Of a DNA stretch of 64,000 nt, positions 51,117 through 58,958 are shown one piece after another. The stretch is from the NCBI GenBank assembly GCA_963842835.1, contig CAWJIB010000014.1:1-64000 (forward strand), in the 5' to 3' direction. Source of the DNA: Roseiarcus sp963842835. Its GTDB lineage: Bacteria; Pseudomonadota; Alphaproteobacteria; Rhizobiales; Beijerinckiaceae. Below the pieces are notes generated by a model that did not search any database, was not told the DNA's origin, and saw only the letters and a program-made list of their open reading frames with translations. The translations under genes and the position numbers were made by a program. Numbering within the stretch: the first letter of the stretch is position 1; the number at the start of each line of letters is the position of its first letter.

Positions 51117-53492
51117 ATGAAGTTCCGTCTGTTGAAGGCGCTGGCGAAGTTCCTCGTCGTGCTGCTCGTCGTCGGCGCCGCGGCTGGGTTCTATCTCTTC
51201 TATCGCGCGATGCCCGCCTATTCCGGCGCCGCCGCCCTGCCCGGCCTCACGGCGGAGACGCGAGTCTGGCGCGACGCCTACGGCGTTCCGCATATCTTCG
51301 CGCAGTCGTTGGACGACGCGGCGCGCGCGCTCGGCTATGTCCACGCCAGCGAGCGGCTCTATCAAATGGAGATTCAGCGCCGCGTGGGTCAGGGCCGCAT
51401 CGCCGAAATCGCCGGTCCCGATCTCGTCGGCGTCGATCGCTTCATCCGCACGCTTGACTTTTACCGCCTCGCGCAAAGCAGTTTCTCAGCGCTCTCGCCC
51501 TGGGCGCAGGCGCGCCTGCAGGCTTACGCGGACGGCGTCAACGCTTTTATCGAAACGCACAAAAACGCGCTGCCGCCGGAGTTCTTGATCCTCGGCGATG
51601 CGCCGGAGCCCTGGAAGCCCGCCAACTCGCTGGTCTGGGGCAAGCTGCTGTCCCTGAATCTGAGCGTCAATTACAAGCTCGAGGCGTTGCGCGCCCACCT
51701 CCAGCAGAAGCTGTCGCCGGAGCAGGCGCGTTGGTTGTTCCCCATGCCGTACGCCGATTGGCCGGTCACGACTTCCCCCGTCGCCAAGCCGAGCCACGCC
51801 GAAAGCGACAGCCCGGCCGATCAGCTCGGCGCGCTTCTGCCGGAGCGGCACGGCGCCTCGAACGAATGGGTCGTCTCGGGCGCGCGGACCGTGAGCGGCA
51901 AACCCGTTCTCGCCAACGACCCCCATCTTGAAATCGGCGCGCCGATCCTTTGGTACCTCGCCCGCATCGTTACGCCCGAAGGCGCGGTGAAAGGCGCGAC
52001 CGTCCCCGGACTTCCGGCCGTGCTGCTCGGTGAGAACGATCGCATCGCGTGGGGCTTCACCAACGCCTACACGAGCGTTGAGCAGTTGTTCGTCGAGACG
52101 ATCGACCCGGCCAATCCCAATCAATATCTGACGCCCGACGGACCGAAGCCGTTCGCGACGCGCGACGAGACGATCCACGTCAAGGGCGGGCCTGACGTCG
52201 CGCTACACGTGAGAGCGACGCGGCACGGACCGGTTCTCTCCGATGTCGCCGCGGATCTCGCCGCGCTCGCGGGCCCCGGCAAGGCGATGGCTCTGGCCTA
52301 TACCGGCCTCAGCGCTCAGGACACGACCGCCGAGGGCCTCCTGCGCGTCAACACGGCGCGCGACTGGAACGAGTTCCTCGCGGCGCTGCGCCTCTATCAG
52401 ACGCCGACGCAGAACCTGGTCTACGCCGATGTCTCCGGCGACATCGGGTTCATCAGCGCCGGCCTCGTGCCGCTGCGCAAGTCGGGCGATGGGCTGACCC
52501 CCGCCGACGGCGCGTCGGCCGAGAACGACTGGATCGGGACGATTCCCTTCGAGCAATGGCCGCAGTTGCGCAATCCAGCGGCCGGCTTCGTGTTCAACGC
52601 CAACAACGCGCTCGTCGCCGACGATCATCAGCCGCCTCTCAGTCAGGATTGGGAGGAAGCGTTCCGCGCGCGGCGCATCCAGCAATTTTTCGACACGTTC
52701 GACAAGCACAGCCTCGACACTTCGGCCGCGATGCAAGCCGACCACGTCTCGCTCGCCGCCAGGGAATTGCTGCCGTTTCTCAAGGGCGTGACGCCCAGCG
52801 ACGAGCGCGCGCGGCAAGCGCTGGCGCTGCTCGCCGGCTGGAACGGCGTGATGGACAAGGATCGCCCGGAGCCGCTGATCTTCACCGCCTTCACGGACGC
52901 GTTGCACCAAATCATGCTCGTCGAGAAAGTCGGCCTTTCCATGAGCGAGAAAGGCCCCTACGCCGTGACCACGCTGATTTCGCTGCTGCGCGACCATCCG
53001 TCCTGGTGCGACGCGCCGGGCAAGCCCGACCCCGACTGCCGCGCGACACTCGCGCGCGCCCTCGACGAAGGGCTCGCGCTCGTCGTCAAGCGCGACGGCG
53101 CCGACATGAGCCAATGGAAATGGGGGCATGAACACATCGCGCTGCTGCAGCACAAGGTCTACAGCCACATTCCGTTGCTGGATCGGCTCAGCGACCTCAG
53201 CATGCCCTCGAGCGGCGACTTCTACACGCTCGATCGGGGCGGCGGCTTCGAGGTTCCGCCCGACCAGCCCTTCGCGCGCACGCAGGGCGCCGGCTTTCGC
53301 GGCGTCTACGATCTGGCCGACCCCGACAAGTCGCGCTTCATGATCACGACCGGCGAATCCGGCCATATTTTCTCGCCCCATTATCGCGACCTCGCGCCGC
53401 TGTGGATCGACGGCAAGTCGATCACGCTCGCGGGGAGCGAGGACGACCTGAAGCGCGCGGGGGCGCAGGAACTCGTGTTCACGGCGCCGTAG
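51117..53492 (+). CDS. Penicillin acylase family protein (N-terminal nucleophile hydrolase)
   Basis: A 791-residue exported or membrane-anchored Ntn-hydrolase precursor. One N-terminal helix (residues 8-30) is followed by the alpha-chain start VWRDAYGVPHIFAQSLDDAA. The nucleophile serine that opens the beta chain is in HGASNEWVVSGARTVSGKPV near residue 245, and the oxyanion/Asn region is DPHLEIGAPILWYLARIV. Substrates in this family include penicillins, acyl-homoserine lactones and other amides; the sequence does not say which. The strong GAGGGGGAG supports ATG 51117. Confidence 0.92.
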   Translation: MKFRLLKALAKFLVVLLVVGAAAGFYLFYRAMPAYSGAAALPGLTAETRVWRDAYGVPHIFAQSLDDAARALGYVHASERLYQMEIQRRVGQGRIAEIAGPDLVGVDRFIRTLDFYRLAQSSFSALSPWAQARLQAYADGVNAFIETHKNALPPEFLILGDAPEPWKPANSLVWGKLLSLNLSVNYKLEALRAHLQQKLSPEQARWLFPMPYADWPVTTSPVAKPSHAESDSPADQLGALLPERHGASNEWVVSGARTVSGKPVLANDPHLEIGAPILWYLARIVTPEGAVKGATVPGLPAVLLGENDRIAWGFTNAYTSVEQLFVETIDPANPNQYLTPDGPKPFATRDETIHVKGGPDVALHVRATRHGPVLSDVAADLAALAGPGKAMALAYTGLSAQDTTAEGLLRVNTARDWNEFLAALRLYQTPTQNLVYADVSGDIGFISAGLVPLRKSGDGLTPADGASAENDWIGTIPFEQWPQLRNPAAGFVFNANNALVADDHQPPLSQDWEEAFRARRIQQFFDTFDKHSLDTSAAMQADHVSLAARELLPFLKGVTPSDERARQALALLAGWNGVMDKDRPEPLIFTAFTDALHQIMLVEKVGLSMSEKGPYAVTTLISLLRDHPSWCDAPGKPDPDCRATLARALDEGLALVVKRDGADMSQWKWGHEHIALLQHKVYSHIPLLDRLSDLSMPSSGDFYTLDRGGGFEVPPDQPFARTQGAGFRGVYDLADPDKSRFMITTGESGHIFSPHYRDLAPLWIDGKSITLAGSEDDLKRAGAQELVFTAP

Positions 53493-53543
53493 AGCGCCAT
53501 CGCGCACGAGTGCGCGCCGGCTTCCGGGGAAGGTCCGTAGGCG

Positions 53544-53587
53544 AAAAAAGAGCGTGACGACGATCCAACAAATCGTCGTCACGCTCT
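53544..53587 (-). terminator. Strong hairpin terminator, probably bidirectional
   Basis: A perfect 16-bp stem (AGAGCGTGACGACGAT and its complement) with a 7-base loop is followed on the minus strand by a T run. It lies about 55 bases beyond the 2OG-Fe oxygenase stop (minus) and 57 bases beyond the acylase stop (plus). Confidence 0.85.
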
Positions 53588-53642
53588 GCAGGCGGCGGCG
53601 CCGGAGACTTGGCGCCGCATGGGAGTCCGTTGCGCCGAGGCG

Positions 53643-54302
53643 TCAGGCGCCCGCAAGCCGATCGGGAAAAGCGAGTTCGTGGCGGCTGCGCCACTCCGGC
53701 TTGACGTAGTTGATGATCAGCGACCGCCGCACCCCGTCGATCGGGCGGCGGCGGAAGCCGTGCCAGGTGTCGCTGCCGGGGACGAAGATGAGGCCGGCGT
53801 TGCGTTCGTAGGGCGCGGTGGCGACGACGTTCAGGCTGGTGTCGAGAATGTCGGTGCCCCAGGCCTCGCTGCCCGGCTCGCTGGAGAGATAGACCAGCAT
53901 CGTGAACAGCTTGGCGCCGATGTCGGTGTGCGGCTCGAGCCAGAAGCCGTCGGTGTCAAGGCAATATTCGATGCGCAGGTGGCTTTCGCGCAGCTTCGTC
54001 TCGCAAAGCAGTTCGATGCGCTCGACGACGTCCAAGCTCTGGAATGCCGCGGCGAGCGCGTCGCACACGGGATAGCGCGCGCGATTCTCCGCGCCGAAGA
54101 ACAGCCGCGTACTGTTGTGCGTTTCGCGCTTGCCGAGCGTGTCGTCGATCTTGGGCGGCGCGACGGGAATCGCGTCGATGCCTAGGCAGATGCCCGCGGG
54201 CAGGATGCCCTCGAGCAGCCAATGGCGAAAGGGCTCGGCGCGGAAACGGCTGACGTCGAGACAGCCGATCACGCTCGAGGCGACCGAGGCGGCGTCAATC
54301 AC
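53643..54302 (-). CDS. 2OG-Fe(II) oxygenase-like protein (219 aa)
   Basis: A cupin-type dioxygenase fold. The iron ligands are visible as HTD (His125, Asp127 in LEPHTDIGAKL) and a distal His181 (DTWHGFRR). Arg192 or Arg193 (GVRRSLIINY) is the expected 2-oxoglutarate anchor. Substrate is unknown. The start overlaps the end of the preceding gene by 8 bases, so the two are translated from one transcript. Close homology to prolyl hydroxylases was not evident. Confidence 0.78.
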   Translation of the reverse strand: MIDAASVASSVIGCLDVSRFRAEPFRHWLLEGILPAGICLGIDAIPVAPPKIDDTLGKRETHNSTRLFFGAENRARYPVCDALAAAFQSLDVVERIELLCETKLRESHLRIEYCLDTDGFWLEPHTDIGAKLFTMLVYLSSEPGSEAWGTDILDTSLNVVATAPYERNAGLIFVPGSDTWHGFRRRPIDGVRRSLIINYVKPEWRSRHELAFPDRLAGA

Positions 54303-54957
54303 GGACGCCTCCCGCCTTGGCGGCGCGCCGCGGCTTCAGGAACGAAATCGCCTGCTTGGCGCGCGCCGAGACCCGATGCCGGAATAATTCGCGGCGCGCG
54401 GCGAAGTCGGTGGTCATCCAGTTGATCATCACGTAGCGCCGCACGCCCTCATAAGGCTCATGCCCGTGGTAAGATCTGTCCGAGCGGCGAAACGCGATCA
54501 TTGTGCCGGAGTCCGGCGGCGCCTCTCCGATCATGTCGTTGAGATCGGTCGGCGAGCGCAACAGCCGCAGTCGCCCGCCCGCAGCCTCCCATTGATCGTT
54601 GAAATAGATCAGGACGGTGATGAGCTTGGTCTTGCTGTCGGTGTGGATGCGCCCGTCCTTGGCCGCGCAGCGCCCGCGCACGGTGATCATCTGCGGGCGG
54701 CGGACGAGATCGACGCCGAACTTCTCCGAGAAGGCGCGCGCCACCTCCTCGCTCTGCAACTCCCGGATCAGTCGGCGGAATACCGGCCCGTAGCGCGTCG
54801 CCTCGACGGGCAACAGCCCGGAATCCTCGATATCGGGGAAATCGTCGCGAATCGCCGCGGCGTCCGCGGGCCGGATCGCTTGCTTGACGACCGTGAAGTT
54901 GAAGGGATCGCGCACCAGCGGCGCCTGACGCAGCGCCTCGAGATCAAGCAACGGCAT
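54295..54957 (-). CDS. 2OG-Fe(II) oxygenase-like protein (220 aa)
   Basis: A second dioxygenase-fold protein, distinct from its neighbour. HTD (His105, Asp107 in DGRIHTDSKTKLITVLIYFN) is followed by a distal His in SYHGHEPYEGVRRYVMIN (His164 or His166) and the 2-oxoglutarate Arg173/174. GTMIAFRRSDRSYHGH is a typical strand before the last ligand. Substrate is unknown. Hydroxylation of a sugar, amino acid or protein is possible. It is the upstream gene of the pair. Confidence 0.8.
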   Translation of the reverse strand: MPLLDLEALRQAPLVRDPFNFTVVKQAIRPADAAAIRDDFPDIEDSGLLPVEATRYGPVFRRLIRELQSEEVARAFSEKFGVDLVRRPQMITVRGRCAAKDGRIHTDSKTKLITVLIYFNDQWEAAGGRLRLLRSPTDLNDMIGEAPPDSGTMIAFRRSDRSYHGHEPYEGVRRYVMINWMTTDFAARRELFRHRVSARAKQAISFLKPRRAAKAGGVRD

Positions 54958-55066
54958 GAACCTCCCCGCAATGGAAACGACGCCGGCTGACCCGGCGTCG
55001 AGACAGCATATAACATTCGGGTCAATCGCCGCCCGCGACCATCGGACGCAGCCTGGAGCGCCGTCG

Positions 55067-56017
55067 CTACGGCGCGCTGGCCTGATCGAGCGCCGCGACG
55101 TCCTCGCCGCTCAGCGTGAGCCTCGCCGCGCGGATCAGACTGTTCAGCTGGGCGAGCGAGGTCGCGCTGGCGATCGGCGCGGTGACGCCGGGGCGCTGAA
55201 TCAGCCACGCGAGCGCAACCTCGGCGGGCTTGGCCTCGAGCCGGGCCGCGACGGCGTCGAGCGCGGCGAGAATGCGAAATCCGCGCGCATTGAGATAGGC
55301 CTTGACGCCGCCGCCGCGCGGGCTTTGGCCGAGGTCGGCTTCGCCGCGGTATTTGCCGGAGAGGAAGCCCTTGGCGAGGCTGTAATAGGTGATGACGCCG
55401 ATCCCTTCGGCGATGCAGAGATCGCGCAAGGGTCCGTCGAACGAGGCGCGATCATAGAGATTGTATTCGGGCTGCAGGACCTCGTAGCGCGGCAGGCTCC
55501 GCGCTCGCGAGGCGGCGAGCGCGGCGGCGAGTTGCGTCGCGTTGAAATTCGAGGCGCCGCACCAGCGGATCTTGCCCTTGGCGATCAGCCGCTGATAGGC
55601 GCCGAGCGTCTCCTCGTGCGGCGTCGCTTCGTCCGGCCAATGCGAGAGATAAAGGTCGATCGTGTCGATCTTCAGCCGTTTCAACGACGCTTCGACCGCC
55701 TCCTCGATATAGCGGGCGCTTAAGCCCTTCTTGCCCGGCCCCATCGGCGAGCCGACCTTGGTGATGACAGTCATCGCATGGCGATTGCCGCGCGCCTTCA
55801 TCCAATCGCCGATGATCGTCTCCGACTCGCCGCCTTTATTGCCCGACGCCCAGGCCGAATAGACGTCGGCGGTGTCGATCGCATTGAGGCCCGCCTCCGC
55901 GAAGCGGTCGAGCAGCGCGAACGAGGCCCTGGCGTCCGCCGTCCAGCCGAACACATTGCCGCCGAACACCATCGGGGCGATGCTGAGGTCGGTATGGCCT
56001 AGTTTTCGCTTTTGCAT
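55067..56017 (-). CDS. Aldo/keto reductase
   Basis: A 316-residue NADPH-dependent oxidoreductase of the AKR superfamily. It begins KRKLGHTDLSIAPMVFGGNV. The catalytic tetrad is recognisable as Asp in NAIDTADVYS, Tyr in the same motif, Lys in VITKVGS and His in YLSHWPDE. GASNFNATQLAAAL is the second family stretch and PIASATSLAQLNSLI the cofactor-phosphate region. It is related to the YajO/Tas-like group. Substrate is unknown. It stands alone, ahead of the ilvD gene. Confidence 0.93.
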   Translation of the reverse strand: MQKRKLGHTDLSIAPMVFGGNVFGWTADARASFALLDRFAEAGLNAIDTADVYSAWASGNKGGESETIIGDWMKARGNRHAMTVITKVGSPMGPGKKGLSARYIEEAVEASLKRLKIDTIDLYLSHWPDEATPHEETLGAYQRLIAKGKIRWCGASNFNATQLAAALAASRARSLPRYEVLQPEYNLYDRASFDGPLRDLCIAEGIGVITYYSLAKGFLSGKYRGEADLGQSPRGGGVKAYLNARGFRILAALDAVAARLEAKPAEVALAWLIQRPGVTAPIASATSLAQLNSLIRAARLTLSGEDVAALDQASAP

Positions 56018-56054
56018 CGCAGCCTCCTCGCGCCGATCTTGCCTGCGCCGGCGT

Positions 56055-57896
56055 TCACGGCACTTCCCTCACCGCCCCGCGCGCCGCGCTGGTGGCGAAG
56101 GCGGCGTAGGCGCGCAGCGCGGTCGAGACGTGGCGCTTGCGCGGCGCGGCGGGCTTCCAGGCGTCCTTGCCCTTGGCCGCGATCACGGCGCGGCGTTCGC
56201 CGAGCGTCGCGTCGGAAACGAGCAGCCGGATCGAGCGGCCGGGAATGTCGATGGCGATGCGGTCGCCCGCTTCGACGAGCCCGATCGCGCCGCCCTCGGC
56301 CGCTTCGGGCGAGACATGGCCGATCGAGAGGCCCGACGTGCCGCCGGAAAAGCGGCCGTCGGTGATCAGCGCGCAGGCTTTGCCCAGGCCCTTCGATTTG
56401 AGATAGCTCGTGGGATAGAGCATTTCCTGCATGCCCGGCCCGCCGCGCGGCCCCTCGTAGCGGATGACGACGACGTCGCCGGCGACGACTTCGCCGGAGA
56501 GAATGCCCTGCACGGCGTCGTCCTGGCTCTCGAAGATTTTCGCCGGTCCCTCGAATTTGAGATTGCTCGCGTCGACCCCCGCGGTCTTCACGATGCAGCC
56601 GTCCTCGGCGAGATTGCCCTTGAGCACGGCGAGGCCGCCGTCGCGGGAAAAGGCGTGCTCGGCGTCGCGAATGGCGCCGCGCGCGCGATCCTCGTCAAGC
56701 AATTCGTAACGCAAATCCTGGCTGAAGGCTTCCTGCGTCGGCACGCCGCCCGGCGCGGCGGCGAAGAACCTGCGCGTCGTCTCGCCGGCGTCGCGCTTGA
56801 GGTCGTAGCGCGACAACGCGTGCTCCAGCGATTCGGAATGAACCATCGCGACGTCGCGGTTGAGCAGCCCAGCGCGGTCGAGTTCGCCGAGGATTCCCAT
56901 GATTCCGCCCGCGCGGTGAACGTCCTCGACGTGCACGTCGGCGACCGACGGCGCCACCTTGCACAGCACCGGCACGCGGCGCGACAGCCGGTCGATGTCG
57001 GCCATGGTGAAATCGAGGCCGGCCTCGTAAGCGGCGGCGAGCAGGTGCAGCACGGTGTTGGTCGAGCCGCCCATCGCGATGTCCAGCGTCATCGCGTTCT
57101 CGAACGCCTTGAAGCTGGCGATCGAGCGCGGCAGCGCGCCGGCGTCGCCCTCGTCGTACCAACGGCGCGCGAGATCGACGATGAGATGACCCGCCTCGAC
57201 GAACAATTGCCGGCGATCGGCGTGGGTGGCGACGATCGTGCCGTTGCCGGGCAACGACAGCCCGAGCGCCTCGGTCAGGCAGTTCATGGAATTGGCGGTG
57301 AACATGCCCGAACACGAGCCGCAGGTCGGGCAGGCCGAGCGCTCGATGACCTTGACCTCTTCGTCGCTGACGGCGCTGTCGGCGGCGGCGACCATCGCGT
57401 CGATGAGGTCGATCTTCTTGATCTTGCCCTTCGCCGTGATTTTGCCCGCCTCCATCGGCCCGCCCGAGACGAACACGGCGGGAATATTGAGCCGCAGCGC
57501 CGCCATCAGCATGCCCGGCGTGATCTTGTCGCAATTACTGATGCACACCAGCGCGTCGGCGCAATGGGCGTTGGCCATATATTCGACGCTGTCGGCGATG
57601 ATCTCGCGGCTGGGCAGCGAATAGAGCATGCCGTCGTGGCCCATCGCGATGCCGTCGTCGATCGCGATGGTGTCGAATTCCTTGGCGACGCCGCCCGCCG
57701 CCTCGATCTCGCGCGCGACGAGCTGGCCGAGGTCCTTCAAATGAACGTGACCGGGCACGAACTGGGTGAAGGAATTGACGACCGCGACGATCGGCTTGCC
57801 GAAATCGCCGTCCTTCATGCCGGTGGCGCGCCAAAGCCCGCGCGCGCCCGCCATGTTGCGGCCGTGGGTCGAGGTGCGGGAGCGGTAAGCGGGCAT
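56055..57896 (-). CDS. ilvD: Dihydroxy-acid dehydratase
   Basis: A 613-residue iron-sulfur dehydratase of branched-chain amino acid biosynthesis that converts dihydroxy-isovalerate and -methylvalerate to the keto acids. The start MPAYRSRTSTHGRNMAGARG is typical. Cluster and active-site cysteines are in CISNCDKITPGML and ACPTCGSCSGMFTANSMN; SGGTSGLSIGHVSPEAAEGG near 516 holds the catalytic serine region. Length fits the [4Fe-4S] bacterial type. I trimmed 14 upstream codons to ATG 57896. Confidence 0.97.
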   Translation of the reverse strand: MPAYRSRTSTHGRNMAGARGLWRATGMKDGDFGKPIVAVVNSFTQFVPGHVHLKDLGQLVAREIEAAGGVAKEFDTIAIDDGIAMGHDGMLYSLPSREIIADSVEYMANAHCADALVCISNCDKITPGMLMAALRLNIPAVFVSGGPMEAGKITAKGKIKKIDLIDAMVAAADSAVSDEEVKVIERSACPTCGSCSGMFTANSMNCLTEALGLSLPGNGTIVATHADRRQLFVEAGHLIVDLARRWYDEGDAGALPRSIASFKAFENAMTLDIAMGGSTNTVLHLLAAAYEAGLDFTMADIDRLSRRVPVLCKVAPSVADVHVEDVHRAGGIMGILGELDRAGLLNRDVAMVHSESLEHALSRYDLKRDAGETTRRFFAAAPGGVPTQEAFSQDLRYELLDEDRARGAIRDAEHAFSRDGGLAVLKGNLAEDGCIVKTAGVDASNLKFEGPAKIFESQDDAVQGILSGEVVAGDVVVIRYEGPRGGPGMQEMLYPTSYLKSKGLGKACALITDGRFSGGTSGLSIGHVSPEAAEGGAIGLVEAGDRIAIDIPGRSIRLLVSDATLGERRAVIAAKGKDAWKPAAPRKRHVSTALRAYAAFATSAARGAVREVP

Positions 57897-58214
57897 GGGC
57901 GTGGCCTTTGGGTGCGGCGAGGGAGCCTTATGTGGCAAATTGGGGACGGAGGGGCAAGGGAGGGGTGGCGCTCATTTCTCAAGCCGAAGGGCGCCGATAG
58001 CCTGCGCCGGCCTCGCATGTGCCTGAACCCCGACGCGGCGCGCCTGGCCGGGCGGCTTTTGGTCGCTGAGATCGAGGCTTTCGCGCGCCATGGGAACGAA
58101 AAGCCCGATGCTCTCGATATTCACGTCTTCCGTTCGGAGCGCGGCCCAATTTCGATAGCGTAAACTGCGCAATTTATGTTATGTCTCTCGCCGTTTCCTT
58201 CAGGAGTCGCCGCC
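57897..58214. other. Intergenic region between ilvD and parDE
   Basis: 318 bases between divergent genes. Open frames are present on both strands, but none shows a ribosome-binding site or a pattern I recognise. The promoter of the toxin-antitoxin pair should be in the AT-richer stretch just before 58200. Confidence 0.4.
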
Positions 58215-58466
58215 ATGAACGTTTCGATCGGGGATCGTTGGCAAGGATTCGTCGATCGCGTGGTCAGGGAAGGCCGCTACGGCTCCGCCAGCGAGGTCGT
58301 GAGGGAAGGGTTGCGCTTGGTGGAGGAACGCGAAGCCAAGCTGGCCGCGTTGCGCGCGACGCTGGACGCCTCTATCGCTCAGGGGGGCGAAATCTCGGAT
58401 GCGGAACTCGATGCCGCGATTTCGGCTAAAGGCGCGGAGTTGCGGGCGAAGGGATATGGCGCTTGA
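58215..58466 (+). CDS. parD: ParD-type antitoxin
   Basis: An 83-residue ribbon-helix-helix antitoxin. The N-terminal DNA-binding part begins MNVSIGDRWQGFVDRVVREG and continues RYGSASEVVREGLRLVEERE; the acidic, disordered C-terminus would wrap the toxin. AGGAG sits 9 bases before the ATG. It normally represses its own promoter together with ParE. The stop overlaps the toxin start as TTGA. Confidence 0.9.
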   Translation: MNVSIGDRWQGFVDRVVREGRYGSASEVVREGLRLVEEREAKLAALRATLDASIAQGGEISDAELDAAISAKGAELRAKGYGA

Positions 58467-58777
58467 GGCGGGCGACGTTTCTCGCCTCCGTCCGCGCCGA
58501 CCTTCTCGATATTCTCACCTATATCGCCGACGCCAGCGGAAGCATGGCTTTGGGCGAAGACTTCGTGCGGCGGCTTCGCGCAAAATGCCATGAACTCGCG
58601 GCGTTGGAGAGCACGATCGGCCGGCCGCGCCCCGAGCTTCGCTCGGATATTCGAAGCTTCCCTTACAAGGGCTACGTCATCTTCTTTCGTTATGTCGCGG
58701 ATCGATTTGAGGTCGTGAATATTCTCGAAAGACATCGGGACGTCGAGGCTCATTTCGGCGAGCCGACGGAGCTTTGA
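58463..58777 (+). CDS. parE: ParE/RelE-superfamily toxin
   Basis: A 104-residue type II toxin. LASVRADLLDILTYIAD near the N-terminus, IGRPRPELRSDIRSFPYKGYVIFFRYVADRF in the middle and VNILERHRDVEAHF at the end fit the ParE pattern. ParE proteins poison DNA gyrase; some relatives act on mRNA instead. The start is TTG at 58463 overlapping the antitoxin stop (TTGA), a coupled arrangement; no ATG fits. It sits next to the convergent ccoS. Confidence 0.9.
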   Translation: MRRATFLASVRADLLDILTYIADASGSMALGEDFVRRLRAKCHELAALESTIGRPRPELRSDIRSFPYKGYVIFFRYVADRFEVVNILERHRDVEAHFGEPTEL

Positions 58778-58793
58778 ACGGCCGCGCGCCACC

Positions 58794-58958
58794 CTACCCC
58801 TTTCGCTCGTCCTCCGGCAGATCGTCGTCCGAAATCGCCCGCCAGGCCGCGCCCTCCAAATCGTCGAACTGGCCGGTCTTCATCGCCCACAGGAAGCCGG
58901 CGAGGCCGAGGCCGCCGAGCGCCAGCGCGAGGGGCACGAGATAGACGAGGACGTTCAT
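58794..58958 (-). CDS. ccoS: Cytochrome oxidase maturation protein, cbb3-type, CcoS
   Basis: A 54-residue single-helix protein. MNVLVYLVPLALALGGLGLAGFLWAMKTGQFDDLEG is diagnostic: one helix, then the conserved W-A-x-x-x-G-Q-F/Y-D-D-L-E. It is needed for cofactor insertion into the cbb3 oxidase. The ATG overlaps the ccoI stop by 4 bases (ATGA). The C-terminus is short and charged. Confidence 0.95.
   Translation of the reverse strand: MNVLVYLVPLALALGGLGLAGFLWAMKTGQFDDLEGAAWRAISDDDLPEDERKG

Noticed and set aside
57972..58172. 66-codon minus-strand frame between ilvD and parD
   Set aside because: Ends without any recognised pattern and no ribosome-binding site; an equally long frame exists on the other strand.
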